This document shows, piece after piece, positions 6,018 through 12,040 of a stretch of 12,040 bases of DNA; position 1 is the stretch's first letter, and the number at the start of each line of letters is the position of its first letter. Source of the stretch: an uncultured Oscillospiraceae bacterium (lineage in GTDB: Bacteria > Bacillota_A > Clostridia > Oscillospirales > Oscillospiraceae); assembly GCA_900757695.1 (NCBI GenBank), contig CAAEOU010000169.1:1-12040 (forward strand), written 5' to 3'. The translations under genes were made by a program, and so were the position numbers. A model generated the notes under the pieces. That model was not told where the DNA came from and searched no databases. It was given only the letters and a program-made list of their open reading frames with translations.

Positions 6018-6060
6018 AAGAGGCATGGAAGCAGACAAACTTCCGTGCCTCTTTGTCTGT
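6018..6060 (+). terminator. Intrinsic terminator of the S component/pdxK/radical SAM operon, with pseudoknot-capable A-B-A'-B' layout
   Basis: AAGAGGCATGGAAG (6018-6031) pairs with CTTCCGTGCCTCTT (6040-6053), a 14-bp stem with one G-U pair, followed by TTTGTCTGT. It lies 21 nt after the radical SAM stop and fits an intrinsic terminator. The 8-nt loop CAGACAAA (6032-6039) is the exact reverse complement of the tail TTTGTCTG (6052-6059), so loop and tail can pair, at the cost of the last stem pairs. Confidence 0.72.
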
Positions 6061-6086
6061 ACAAATTCTCTGGAAACTGGTATAAT
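6058..6086 (+). promoter_or_regulatory. Extended -10 promoter of the nifS/nuclease/pyrE/radC operon
   Basis: A perfect TATAAT (6081-6086) is preceded by the extended -10 element TGG (6078-6080) and, 17 nt upstream of the -10, by TGTACA (6058-6063), 4 of 6 to the -35 consensus. Transcription would begin near 6093. This rules against translation from the ATG at 6095 and supports the TTG start at 6134. The -35 overlaps the tail of the preceding terminator. Confidence 0.7.
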
Positions 6087-6133
6087 GGCGGAGAATGAAA
6101 TGGCCGGGAAACCGGCAAAAGGAGAACCATCCA

Positions 6134-7258
6134 TTGGAAATCTATCTTGATAATGCTGCTACCACAAAGCCCTGCCCGGCGGCGGTGGCGGCAGTTATGG
6201 AAGCATTGACGGAAAATTGGGGCAACCCTTCGGCGGTGCACCAGCTGGGGCTGCGGGCGGAAAAGGCCGTCAAACAGGCACGGCAGCAGGTGGCGGCGGT
6301 GCTGGGGTGCAGCCCGGATCAGCTGTTTTTCACCTCCGGGGGGACAGAGGGCGATAATTTTGCGGTGTTCTCTGTGGCACAGCGGTACCATAAGCGGGGC
6401 CGCCATATTATCACCACGGCGGTGGAGCACCATGCGGTGCTTCGTCCCATTCAGGCACTGGAAGCACAGGGATTTGAAGTGACCTATTTGAAGCCGGAGG
6501 CAGACGGCACGATTTCCCCGGCGGCACTGCTGGGGGCGCTGCGCAAGGATACCATTTTGGTGTCAATCATGATGGTCAACAACGAGACTGGGGCGGTCAA
6601 CGATATTGCCCGGCTGGCAAAGCTGACCCATCAGAAGTCCACAGCGGTATTCCATACGGATGCGGTGCAGGGCTTCTGTAAGGTTCCATTCCGGGCATCA
6701 ACACTGGGGGCTGACATTGTTTCCGTGAGTTCGCATAAGATTCAGGGGCCCAAGGGCTGCGGTGCGGTCTATGTGGATAAGAAGCTGCACCTCCCCCCGG
6801 TAATGTACGGCGGCGGACAGGAGAAAAATATGCGCTCCGGCACGGAAAATGTTCCGATGATCCTTGGATTCGGGGCGGCCTGTCAGGCAGCGTCAGAGGG
6901 GCTTCCGGAAAAGCTCCGAACCATGGAACGCAGAAAGCAGCAGTGCCTTCAGCTGTTGGAAGAAAAGGTTCCGCAGGCGGTGATCCTGGGCGGTCATCAG
7001 GCTCCCCATGTGATCTCGCTGGCGGTACCCGGCGTCCGGTCTCAGGGGCTCATTGGCTGCTTGCAGGAAAAGGGCGTATATGTGTCAGCGGGCTCAGCCT
7101 GCTCCAGAGGACATCGGAGTCATGTGATGGAGGCCATGGGATTTGCACCGGAGCTGATCGACGGCTCCATTCGGGTGAGTACCTGCTTTGATACCACGCC
7201 GGAGGAGATCGAAGGTTTTGTCTCGGCACTGGCGGAGGCAGTCCATGCGCTTACCTGA
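6134..7258 (+). CDS. nifS: Cysteine desulfurase, NifS/IscS-type
   Basis: This PLP-dependent class V aminotransferase-fold enzyme removes sulfur from cysteine to form an enzyme-bound persulfide, supplying Fe-S cluster assembly or tRNA thiolation. In 374 residues it shows IYLDNAATT (3-11), TSGGTEGDN (67-75), the EHH site (98-100), the PLP lysine Lys202 in SSHKIQGPKG, RSGTEN (234-239) and the persulfide cysteine Cys323 in SAGSACSRG. The active-site loop is about two residues shorter than in IscS, as is common in Firmicute NifS-like enzymes. TTG 6134 is chosen because AGGAG (6120-6124) is 9 nt upstream and translation there begins directly at the conserved N-terminus; an ATG at 6095 would add 13 poorly conserved residues and lies about at the transcription start. 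There is no scaffold (IscU/SufU) or thiI next to it, so the recipient of the sulfur is unknown. Its end overlaps the next gene by 14 nt. Confidence 0.95.
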   Translation: MEIYLDNAATTKPCPAAVAAVMEALTENWGNPSAVHQLGLRAEKAVKQARQQVAAVLGCSPDQLFFTSGGTEGDNFAVFSVAQRYHKRGRHIITTAVEHHAVLRPIQALEAQGFEVTYLKPEADGTISPAALLGALRKDTILVSIMMVNNETGAVNDIARLAKLTHQKSTAVFHTDAVQGFCKVPFRASTLGADIVSVSSHKIQGPKGCGAVYVDKKLHLPPVMYGGGQEKNMRSGTENVPMILGFGAACQAASEGLPEKLRTMERRKQQCLQLLEEKVPQAVILGGHQAPHVISLAVPGVRSQGLIGCLQEKGVYVSAGSACSRGHRSHVMEAMGFAPELIDGSIRVSTCFDTTPEEIEGFVSALAEAVHALT

Positions 7259-8162
7259 TATGCACCGGATTTCGGCGGCGCTGCTCTGCCTGCTGCTTCT
7301 GCTGTTTCCCGGGTGCTCCATGCCGGTCGGAAACGGCGAGCAGAGGCCGGAAACGGCCCAATATCAGCAGGATGCCGTTTATACCATGGAGAACCTGCCG
7401 GATTACAGCGGCAGTGCCTATGTGGAGCTGAACGGGAATCAGCCGGATTTTGATGAGAGCCAATTCAATACCCAGTCCTATGAGTTTTATACCCAGCTGG
7501 ATCAGCTGGGTAGGTGCGGCGCCTGCTATGCCAACATCGGGCAGGATCTGATGCCCACGGAAAAGCGGGAGGGCATCAGTTCGGTACATCCTTCCGGCTG
7601 GATGCAGGCACAGTATGACTGCGTGGAGGGGAAGAACCTCTACAATCGCTGCCATCTCATCGGCTTTCAGCTGACCGGGGAAAATGCCAATGACCACAAT
7701 CTGATCACCGGTACCAGGTATCTCAATACCGAGGGAATGCTTCCCTTTGAGGATCAGGTGGCGGAGTACGTGAAAACCACCGACCACCATGTGATCTATC
7801 GGGTAACACCGGATTTTCATGGCAGTGAGCTGGTGGCACGGGGCGTGGAGATAGAAGCGGCCAGCGTGGAGGATGATGCCATCCGATTCCATGTCTACTG
7901 CTACAATGTGCAGCCCGGTGTTGCCATCGATTACGCAACGGGAGAAAGCTGGCTGTCAGACAGCACAGCCCAGGGCGAAACGGCAGCGGATACATCGAAG
8001 GTACAGGAAAGCTATGTGCTCAACACGCGGAATAAGAAAATTCATCTGCCCACCTGCTCCAGCGTGGCGGATATGAGTGAAAGCAATCGGGAGGACTATA
8101 CAGGCTCCCGGGAGAAACTGATACAGGAAGGCTACAGCCCTTGCAGGCGCTGTAAGCCGTAA
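7245..8162 (+). CDS. Secreted lipoprotein DNA/RNA non-specific endonuclease with C-terminal Cys/His tail domain
   Basis: This is a probable membrane-anchored extracellular nuclease of the DNA/RNA non-specific (NUC1/EndA, beta-beta-alpha-metal) family, which would degrade nucleic acids outside the cell. Residues 8-23 form a hydrophobic signal and FPGC (21-24) is a lipobox-like site, making Cys24 the probable lipid-modified residue. The catalytic motif is YNRCHLIGFQL (133-143) with His137 as the general base, and HNLITGTRYLN (151-161) carries the metal-binding Asn161. After a linker (about 240-255) comes a tail YVLNTRNKKIHLPTCSS...SPCRRCKP with His267, Cys271, Cys300 and Cys303, resembling an Ada-type zinc-binding module. 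The start ATG 7245 is chosen because GGAGG (7234-7238) is 6 nt upstream; it overlaps nifS by 14 nt. ATG 7260 is an alternative with no better site. The role of a secreted nuclease here may be nucleotide scavenging, since pyrE follows, but that is a guess. Confidence 0.9.
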   Translation: MRLPDMHRISAALLCLLLLLFPGCSMPVGNGEQRPETAQYQQDAVYTMENLPDYSGSAYVELNGNQPDFDESQFNTQSYEFYTQLDQLGRCGACYANIGQDLMPTEKREGISSVHPSGWMQAQYDCVEGKNLYNRCHLIGFQLTGENANDHNLITGTRYLNTEGMLPFEDQVAEYVKTTDHHVIYRVTPDFHGSELVARGVEIEAASVEDDAIRFHVYCYNVQPGVAIDYATGESWLSDSTAQGETAADTSKVQESYVLNTRNKKIHLPTCSSVADMSESNREDYTGSREKLIQEGYSPCRRCKP

Positions 8163-8186
8163 CTTATGATAACAGGAGGAATTTAC

Positions 8187-8867
8187 ATGACGTATCAGGA
8201 TGAATTTATCGTATTTATGGTGCGCTCCGGGGTGCTGACCTTTGGAGACTTTACCACAAAGTCCGGCAGAAAGACACCTTACTTTATCAATACCGGAAAC
8301 TATAAAACAGGGGCACAGGCGGATGCGCTGGGCGGATATTATGCGGCCTGCATTCATGAGCATCTTCAGGAGGCCGGCGGTGCGGATGTACTGTTTGGGC
8401 CTGCCTATAAGGGAATTCCTCTGGTGGTCACTGCGGCGGCCAGCCTTTACCGGAACTACGGAGAGGACTATCCCTATGCCTTCAACCGGAAGGAAAAGAA
8501 GGATCACGGCGAAGGCGGCAATCTGGTGGGCGCAAAGATTCAGGACGGCCAGCGTATCGCCATTGTAGAGGATGTTGTAACGGCCGGTACTGCGGTACGG
8601 GAGACCATTGCGCTGTTCCAGACCATTGCCCATGTGAAGATCAATGCGCTGTTTGTATCCGTAGACCGGATGGAGAAGGGCACCGGAGAGAAATCTGCAC
8701 TGGATGAACTCCGGGAGGAATACGGTATTGCGGTGTATCCCATTGTCACGGTACGCCAGATCATCGACTTCCTCCACAACCGCCCCATCGATGGCAAGGT
8801 CTACATTGATGACGCAATGCGTCAGCGGATGGAGGACTACCTCCGGCAGTACGGGGCAAAGGGATGA
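8187..8867 (+). CDS. pyrE: Orotate phosphoribosyltransferase
   Basis: PyrE joins orotate to PRPP to give OMP, the fifth step of de novo pyrimidine synthesis, in the cytoplasm. The 226-residue protein shows the PRPP-binding signature IAIVEDVVTAGTA (124-136), the GPAYKGIPL loop (71-79) with Lys74, and the flexible catalytic loop NRKEKKDHGEGG (100-111). AGGAGG (8174-8179) sits 7 nt before the ATG at 8187; an in-frame ATG at 8166 lacks such a site and would add seven unconserved residues. It is 24 nt after the nuclease stop and its own stop overlaps radC (ATGA), so all are probably one transcript. No pyrBCDF genes or PyrR/UMP-type attenuator is seen here; the other pyrimidine genes must lie elsewhere. 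Confidence 0.96.
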   Translation: MTYQDEFIVFMVRSGVLTFGDFTTKSGRKTPYFINTGNYKTGAQADALGGYYAACIHEHLQEAGGADVLFGPAYKGIPLVVTAAASLYRNYGEDYPYAFNRKEKKDHGEGGNLVGAKIQDGQRIAIVEDVVTAGTAVRETIALFQTIAHVKINALFVSVDRMEKGTGEKSALDELREEYGIAVYPIVTVRQIIDFLHNRPIDGKVYIDDAMRQRMEDYLRQYGAKG

Positions 8868-9559
8868 CCAAGCCCCAGGGGCCGGGGAGCGTCCATGGCG
8901 GTCACCGGCAGCGATTAAAGGATCAGTTTCTGGAATATGGCATGGATCCGATCCATGATGTCAATGTTTTGGAGCTGGTGCTGTTCTATGCGATCCCACG
9001 GCAGGACACCAACCCCATTGCACACCGGCTGCTGGACACCTTTGGATCGCTGTCTGCGGTGTTTGAGGCGTCCACGGCAGAGCTGATGGAGCGGGGCGGA
9101 CTCAGCAAAAATGCCGCAACGCTGATCAAGCTGATCCCGGCGGTGGCACGGCGGCAGCAGATCTCCCGGATCAGTGCCAATCAAATTCTGGATACGACCC
9201 AGAAATGCGGGGATTATCTTGTGCCGTATTTCTTTGGTACGGCACAGGAAGAGGTGTATATGCTGGGGCTGGATGCCAAATGCAAGGTGCTGGGCTGTAT
9301 GAAGATCTCCAGCGGAAGCATCAACTGTGCCAATCTCAGCATTCGTAAGGTGGTGGAATCGGCACTGGGGATGAAGGCGTCCTCTGTGGTGCTGGCACAC
9401 AACCACACCAGCGGCATTGCGGTGCCCTCTCAGGAGGATATCCGTACCACCCGTTCGGTGGCCCATGCGCTGGATCTGGTAGGCATTTATCTGGCAGACC
9501 ATATTGTGGTGGCCGATGATGACTATGTTTCACTGGCGGAAAGCGGACTCATGGAATGA
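8864..9559 (+). CDS. radC: RadC family JAB-domain protein
   Basis: RadC-type proteins have an N-terminal helix-hairpin-helix-like UPF0758 region and a C-terminal JAB/MPN+ (JAMM) metalloprotease-like domain. They were once linked to DNA repair, but their cellular function is unsettled. Here the JAMM zinc motif is intact as His179, His181, Ser189 and Asp192 (HNHTSGIAVPSQED, residues 179-192). The common HNHPSG is HNHTSG in this copy, a mild variation. The N-terminus carries GGHRQRLKDQF (12-22). At 231 residues it has the usual length. The ATG overlaps the pyrE stop by 4 nt (ATGA), indicating translational coupling. It is the last gene of the operon, with a hairpin 3 nt downstream. Confidence 0.95.
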   Translation: MTKPQGPGSVHGGHRQRLKDQFLEYGMDPIHDVNVLELVLFYAIPRQDTNPIAHRLLDTFGSLSAVFEASTAELMERGGLSKNAATLIKLIPAVARRQQISRISANQILDTTQKCGDYLVPYFFGTAQEEVYMLGLDAKCKVLGCMKISSGSINCANLSIRKVVESALGMKASSVVLAHNHTSGIAVPSQEDIRTTRSVAHALDLVGIYLADHIVVADDDYVSLAESGLME

Positions 9560-9562
9560 TAA

Positions 9563-9595
9563 ATCGGGCATCTGCACATTGTGCGGATGCCCGAT
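9563..9595. terminator. Terminator hairpin shared by radC and the MATE gene
   Basis: ATCGGGCATCTGCAC (9563-9577) and GTGCGGATGCCCGAT (9581-9595) form a 15-bp stem with one G-U pair and a 3-nt loop ATT, between two convergent genes (radC ends 3 nt before it, MATE 5 nt beyond). On the minus strand it is followed by TTATCATT; on the plus strand by GCTTACT. The T-tracts are poor, so it may work best for the MATE gene or act as a two-way barrier. Confidence 0.72.
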
Positions 9596-9600
9596 GCTTA

Positions 9601-10968
9601 CTATGTGGTTTGTTCCAGCAGCTTTCGCTTTTTCCAAGCGCCGGAGTAGAAATAGGCGGCGGCAAAGACCGCAGAAAGGGTGGGAGCCAGTCCCATACCG
9701 AGATACACGCCCACGAGACCCATGTCAAACACCCGGGTCAGCAGCAGGCTCAAGGCCACACGAACTACAACACCATCTAATATGTGGCAGAACATGGAGA
9801 ATACCGTAAAACCCGATGCGGTGGCAATGGCCACGTAGATAAAGAAGAAGGCCGAGGGAAATGCCATCAGAGAGAGATACCGGAGACAGCGGATCGATTC
9901 TTCCAATGCCGCAGGGTCCCGGTTAAAGAGCTTGACCAGCGGCCCGGGAATGGCCTGTATGATCCCAAACATTACGATGGCGACCACCAGTGCACAGCGG
10001 ACGCCTATGCGGATGGTTTTATCTGCCCGCTCGGGTTTGTTTGCGCCGATGTTCTGCCCGGCCATGGTGCCGACACCGGTGGAGAGCGCAGAAATTCCGG
10101 TTTGGCTGAGGTTCACAACCTTGCTGCCCACGGCCACTGCTGAGGCGGCAATAACGCCGTAGCCGTTGATGATGGAGTTCACAAACACAAAACTCAGATC
10201 GATAAACAGGTACTGAAAGGAGGAGGGAATGCCGATTTTCAGCACGGTCTTGGCAGTGGGACCATGGATTTGATACTGATGAGGATCCAGCGTTAGCATA
10301 CCGGGCTGATGCGTACGCAGATACAGGAAGGCCCAGACAAGGGAGATAAGCTCTGCGATTTCTGTGGCAATGGCCGCACCGCCTGCACCCATGTGCAGAG
10401 CCGCAACAAAGAGCAAGTCTAAAAATACATTGGCAATGGAAGCCACGGCGGAGAAATAGAGGGGCCGCTTGGAGTCGCCCATACCACGCAGAAACGATGT
10501 AATGGAGTTGTAGAAAAACGAAATCAGGAAACAGGCTGCACGGATCATCAGATAATTGCGGGCCTCGCCCCGGGCTTCCAAGGGAATGTTCACCAGGTTC
10601 AAAATGGACCCCACAAAGCAGCAGACGATAACGGAGAGAATCACGGCCATGATTGCACTGATGGACAGCGCCGTACCCACAGTACGGTGGACGCCCTCCT
10701 CATTTTTTGCCCCGCAGTATTGGGCGATCAGTACGGCGGAGCCTGCACTGGCACCGAGACCGATATTTCCGGCGGCGTTGCAGATGTAGGATACGTTGTT
10801 CACCGCCGCCAGACCGGCGGAGCCGCAGAACTGCCCCACGATAATGGTGTCCACAGTGGAATACATGGTTTGCAGAATGCTGGATGCTAAAAACGGAAGA
10901 GAAAACCGGATCAGGCCGCTGGTAATGGGACAGGTGGTGAGATCCAGCGGCTGCTTTACTTTAGTCAC
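9601..10968 (-). CDS. MATE family efflux transporter (full length)
   Basis: This is a complete 12-helix MATE antiporter of the inner membrane, about 455 residues, likely to export cationic drugs or metabolites. Landmarks are the N-terminal LPFLASSILQTMYSTVDTI (helix 1), the repeated first-half loop GLGASAGSAVLIAQYCGA, and the second-half GTMAGQNIGANKPERA. The GTG at 10968 is preferred as the start because AAAGGGG lies 8 nt upstream; the longer frame to TTG 10986 has no site in front. It is divergently read from a LysR-type regulator, which probably governs it, and has its own promoter (TTGCAA-18-TATAAT). It is a paralogue of the truncated MATE at the left edge: both have GxxxGQNxGA and end in YFYSGxWK. 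Substrate and coupling ion cannot be predicted. Confidence 0.94.
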   Translation of the reverse strand: MTKVKQPLDLTTCPITSGLIRFSLPFLASSILQTMYSTVDTIIVGQFCGSAGLAAVNNVSYICNAAGNIGLGASAGSAVLIAQYCGAKNEEGVHRTVGTALSISAIMAVILSVIVCCFVGSILNLVNIPLEARGEARNYLMIRAACFLISFFYNSITSFLRGMGDSKRPLYFSAVASIANVFLDLLFVAALHMGAGGAAIATEIAELISLVWAFLYLRTHQPGMLTLDPHQYQIHGPTAKTVLKIGIPSSFQYLFIDLSFVFVNSIINGYGVIAASAVAVGSKVVNLSQTGISALSTGVGTMAGQNIGANKPERADKTIRIGVRCALVVAIVMFGIIQAIPGPLVKLFNRDPAALEESIRCLRYLSLMAFPSAFFFIYVAIATASGFTVFSMFCHILDGVVVRVALSLLLTRVFDMGLVGVYLGMGLAPTLSAVFAAAYFYSGAWKKRKLLEQTT

Positions 10969-11051
10969 AGGCAAAGCCCCTTTCAAGCGCTCAGGCTTAC
11001 GATGATTGCAATGGATCTTCTGGCGCTTTTTCTGAAATGGAAAGTAACAGT

Positions 11052-11081
11052 ATTATACGCCTCGGGTGCTTTGAATTGCAA
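11052..11081 (-). promoter_or_regulatory. Promoter of the MATE gene
   Basis: On the minus strand a perfect -10 TATAAT (11057-11052) follows an 18-nt spacer from TTGCAA (11081-11076), 4 of 6 to the -35 consensus. Transcription would start near 11045, about 75 nt before the GTG. Confidence 0.65.
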
Positions 11082-11100
11082 CTGTTTGTTAGAAAATGAA

Positions 11101-11128
11101 ACGAAAAATACGGTTTTTGCTTTTTCGT
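11101..11128. promoter_or_regulatory. Candidate LysR-regulator binding site in the divergent MATE/LysR region
   Basis: ACGAAAAA (11101-11108) and TTTTTCGT (11121-11128) form a perfect 8-bp inverted repeat with a 12-nt spacer. Its centre lies about 70 bp upstream of the inferred MATE start, the position LysR-type regulators favour for their recognition site, and it touches the likely -35 of the regulator's own promoter, the expected layout for divergent control with autorepression. Confidence 0.5.
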
Positions 11129-11155
11129 GACAATGGGATGGAATTATGATAGGAT
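11127..11155 (+). promoter_or_regulatory. Possible promoter of the LysR-type regulator
   Basis: GTGACA (11127-11132, 5 of 6 to -35) is followed after 17 nt by TAGGAT (11150-11155, 4 of 6). An alternative -10 is TATGAT (11145-11150) with a poor -35. The leader to the ATG at 11190 would be about 28 nt. Confidence 0.4.
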
Positions 11156-11189
11156 ACACAGTGAAACACACGCAATGGGAGGAAATGCA

Positions 11190-12040
11190 ATGGATCTCAC
11201 ACAGATGCAGTATTTTGTGCTGGTGGCAGAGAATGGATCTACTGCAAAGGCTGCGGCGGAAGCCATGGTATCGCAGTCTACGGTCAGTAAATCCATTCTC
11301 CGGTTGGAGCGGGAACTGGACCTACAGCTGTTTGACCGGCAGGGGATTCATCTGGTGCTGAATCCAGCCGGAGAGGAGTTCCTGCAGCAGGTACGGCCAA
11401 TTTTAACGGCGGTACGGCGGCTCCCTGAATTTGTAAAGTCACGGCATATGCCCCGGCGAAAATACCGGATTAATGTGGGGGCGGCCGAAGCGGTTATGGG
11501 AAGCTTCCTCCATGGCTTCTTTCGAAAGGAGCCGCAGGCGGAGGTAATCCTGACCGATGAGAGCTGGATCGATGACTGCGATCTGAGTATTTCCTCCGGG
11601 CCGTCAGGCCGGGAGGAGGACAGCGTGTGGCTGCTGGAGGAGGAGATCCTGCTGGCGGTTCCGGTGAGCATGGGGCCGCAGCAGGAGCTTGATGTCCTGT
11701 CATTGGAAGGGCTGCCGCTGATCCTGCCACGAGAGGGCAGCGCCCTGCGTCAGAGCATTGAGCGTGAGATCCTGTCCCGCCCACTGGTGGCGGAAATTCT
11801 GGCGGTGACCTCTGACGATGAAACGCTCCGACAGCTGGTGACCCAGGGGGATGGCGTGGCATTCTGGCCGGCAAAAACATGGCCAAAGCCTGACCCGGAA
11901 AAGGTGCGCCTATGTCATCTGGGCGGCGTCCACTTTACCCGAGAGCTCTATGCATTGCTTCCGCCGGAGAATCCGGAGGGGAAGGAGAGTCCGCTGATGC
12001 GGGCGATGGTGGAGTTCTTTCACGGACTGGAAGACGGACA
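11190..12040 (+). CDS. LysR family transcriptional regulator (3' end outside window)
   Basis: This is a LysR-type DNA-binding regulator, normally a tetramer that senses a small molecule and controls a divergent gene. The N-terminal winged helix-turn-helix is clear: MQYFVLVAENGSTAKAAAEA (6-25), VSQSTVSKSILRLERELDLQLFDR (about 27-50) and a linker helix to about residue 85. The rest matches the two-lobed effector domain, though weakly (for example DLSISS and LLEEEILLAVP). GGGAGG (11177-11182) lies 7 nt before the ATG. The open frame of 283 codons reaches the window end without a stop; LysR proteins have about 290-300 residues, so only a short tail is missing. It is read away from the MATE gene, with a palindrome between, so it most likely activates or represses that exporter. 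The inducer is unknown. Confidence 0.93.
   Translation, partial: MDLTQMQYFVLVAENGSTAKAAAEAMVSQSTVSKSILRLERELDLQLFDRQGIHLVLNPAGEEFLQQVRPILTAVRRLPEFVKSRHMPRRKYRINVGAAEAVMGSFLHGFFRKEPQAEVILTDESWIDDCDLSISSGPSGREEDSVWLLEEEILLAVPVSMGPQQELDVLSLEGLPLILPREGSALRQSIEREILSRPLVAEILAVTSDDETLRQLVTQGDGVAFWPAKTWPKPDPEKVRLCHLGGVHFTRELYALLPPENPEGKESPLMRAMVEFFHGLEDG

Noticed and set aside
6095..6133. Longer N-terminus for the cysteine desulfurase from ATG 6095
   Set aside because: It begins about where transcription should start and has no usable ribosome binding site; the extra 13 residues precede the normal family N-terminus.
1..12040. CRISPR array, insertion sequence, tRNA/rRNA or prophage
   Set aside because: No regularly spaced repeats, transposase, terminal repeats, cloverleaf sequences or phage genes were found when reading through.

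Overview
The window looks like chromosomal DNA of a gut-type Firmicute, most likely a Clostridia/Oscillospiraceae-like bacterium. The basis is a GC content in the mid-50s by eye, strong GGAGG ribosome binding sites, an ECF-type vitamin transporter S component, a TatD-associated-type radical SAM protein, and a lipoprotein nuclease with a C-terminal Cys/His tail. The taxon is an inference. No rRNA, tRNA, CRISPR array, transposase or phage gene is visible, and coding density is high.

Layout. (1) 3-596 (+) is the C-terminal half of a MATE exporter cut by the window edge. (2) 3712-657 (-) is a three-gene operon: an SCP2-like lipid-binding-type protein, an iron-containing alcohol dehydrogenase and an ALDH3-type aldehyde dehydrogenase. 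It is read from a good sigma-A promoter (TTGACA-17-TATCAT), has a palindromic candidate operator in its first transcribed bases, and ends at a perfect 15-bp hairpin. (3) 3942-5997 (+) holds an ECF S component, pyridoxal/pyridoxamine kinase and a TatD-associated-type radical SAM protein, a probable vitamin B6 salvage unit. (4) 6134-9559 (+) holds a NifS-like cysteine desulfurase, a lipoprotein DNA/RNA nuclease, pyrE and radC, tightly packed with overlaps, from an extended -10 promoter. (5) 10968-9601 (-) is a full MATE exporter, divergent from (6) a LysR-type regulator at 11190 (+) whose last residues run off the window.

How they may work together. The B6 unit would import a B6 vitamer and phosphorylate it towards PLP. 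The next operon starts with a PLP enzyme (NifS) that supplies sulfur for Fe-S clusters, and the radical SAM protein needs such a cluster. This link is an inference from gene order. The ADH/ALDH pair would interconvert an alcohol, its aldehyde and the acid; the SCP2-like partner suggests a hydrophobic substrate. The LysR regulator probably controls the divergent MATE exporter.

The most unusual signals are in RNA and non-coding DNA. The leaders of both the S component and pdxK contain segments that perfectly complement their own ribosome binding sites (7 bp and 10 bp). In the pdxK case this pairing is mutually exclusive with a strong hairpin. The hairpin ending the B6 unit has an A-B-A'-B' layout whose loop perfectly complements its downstream tail. 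No wholly new protein system was recognised.
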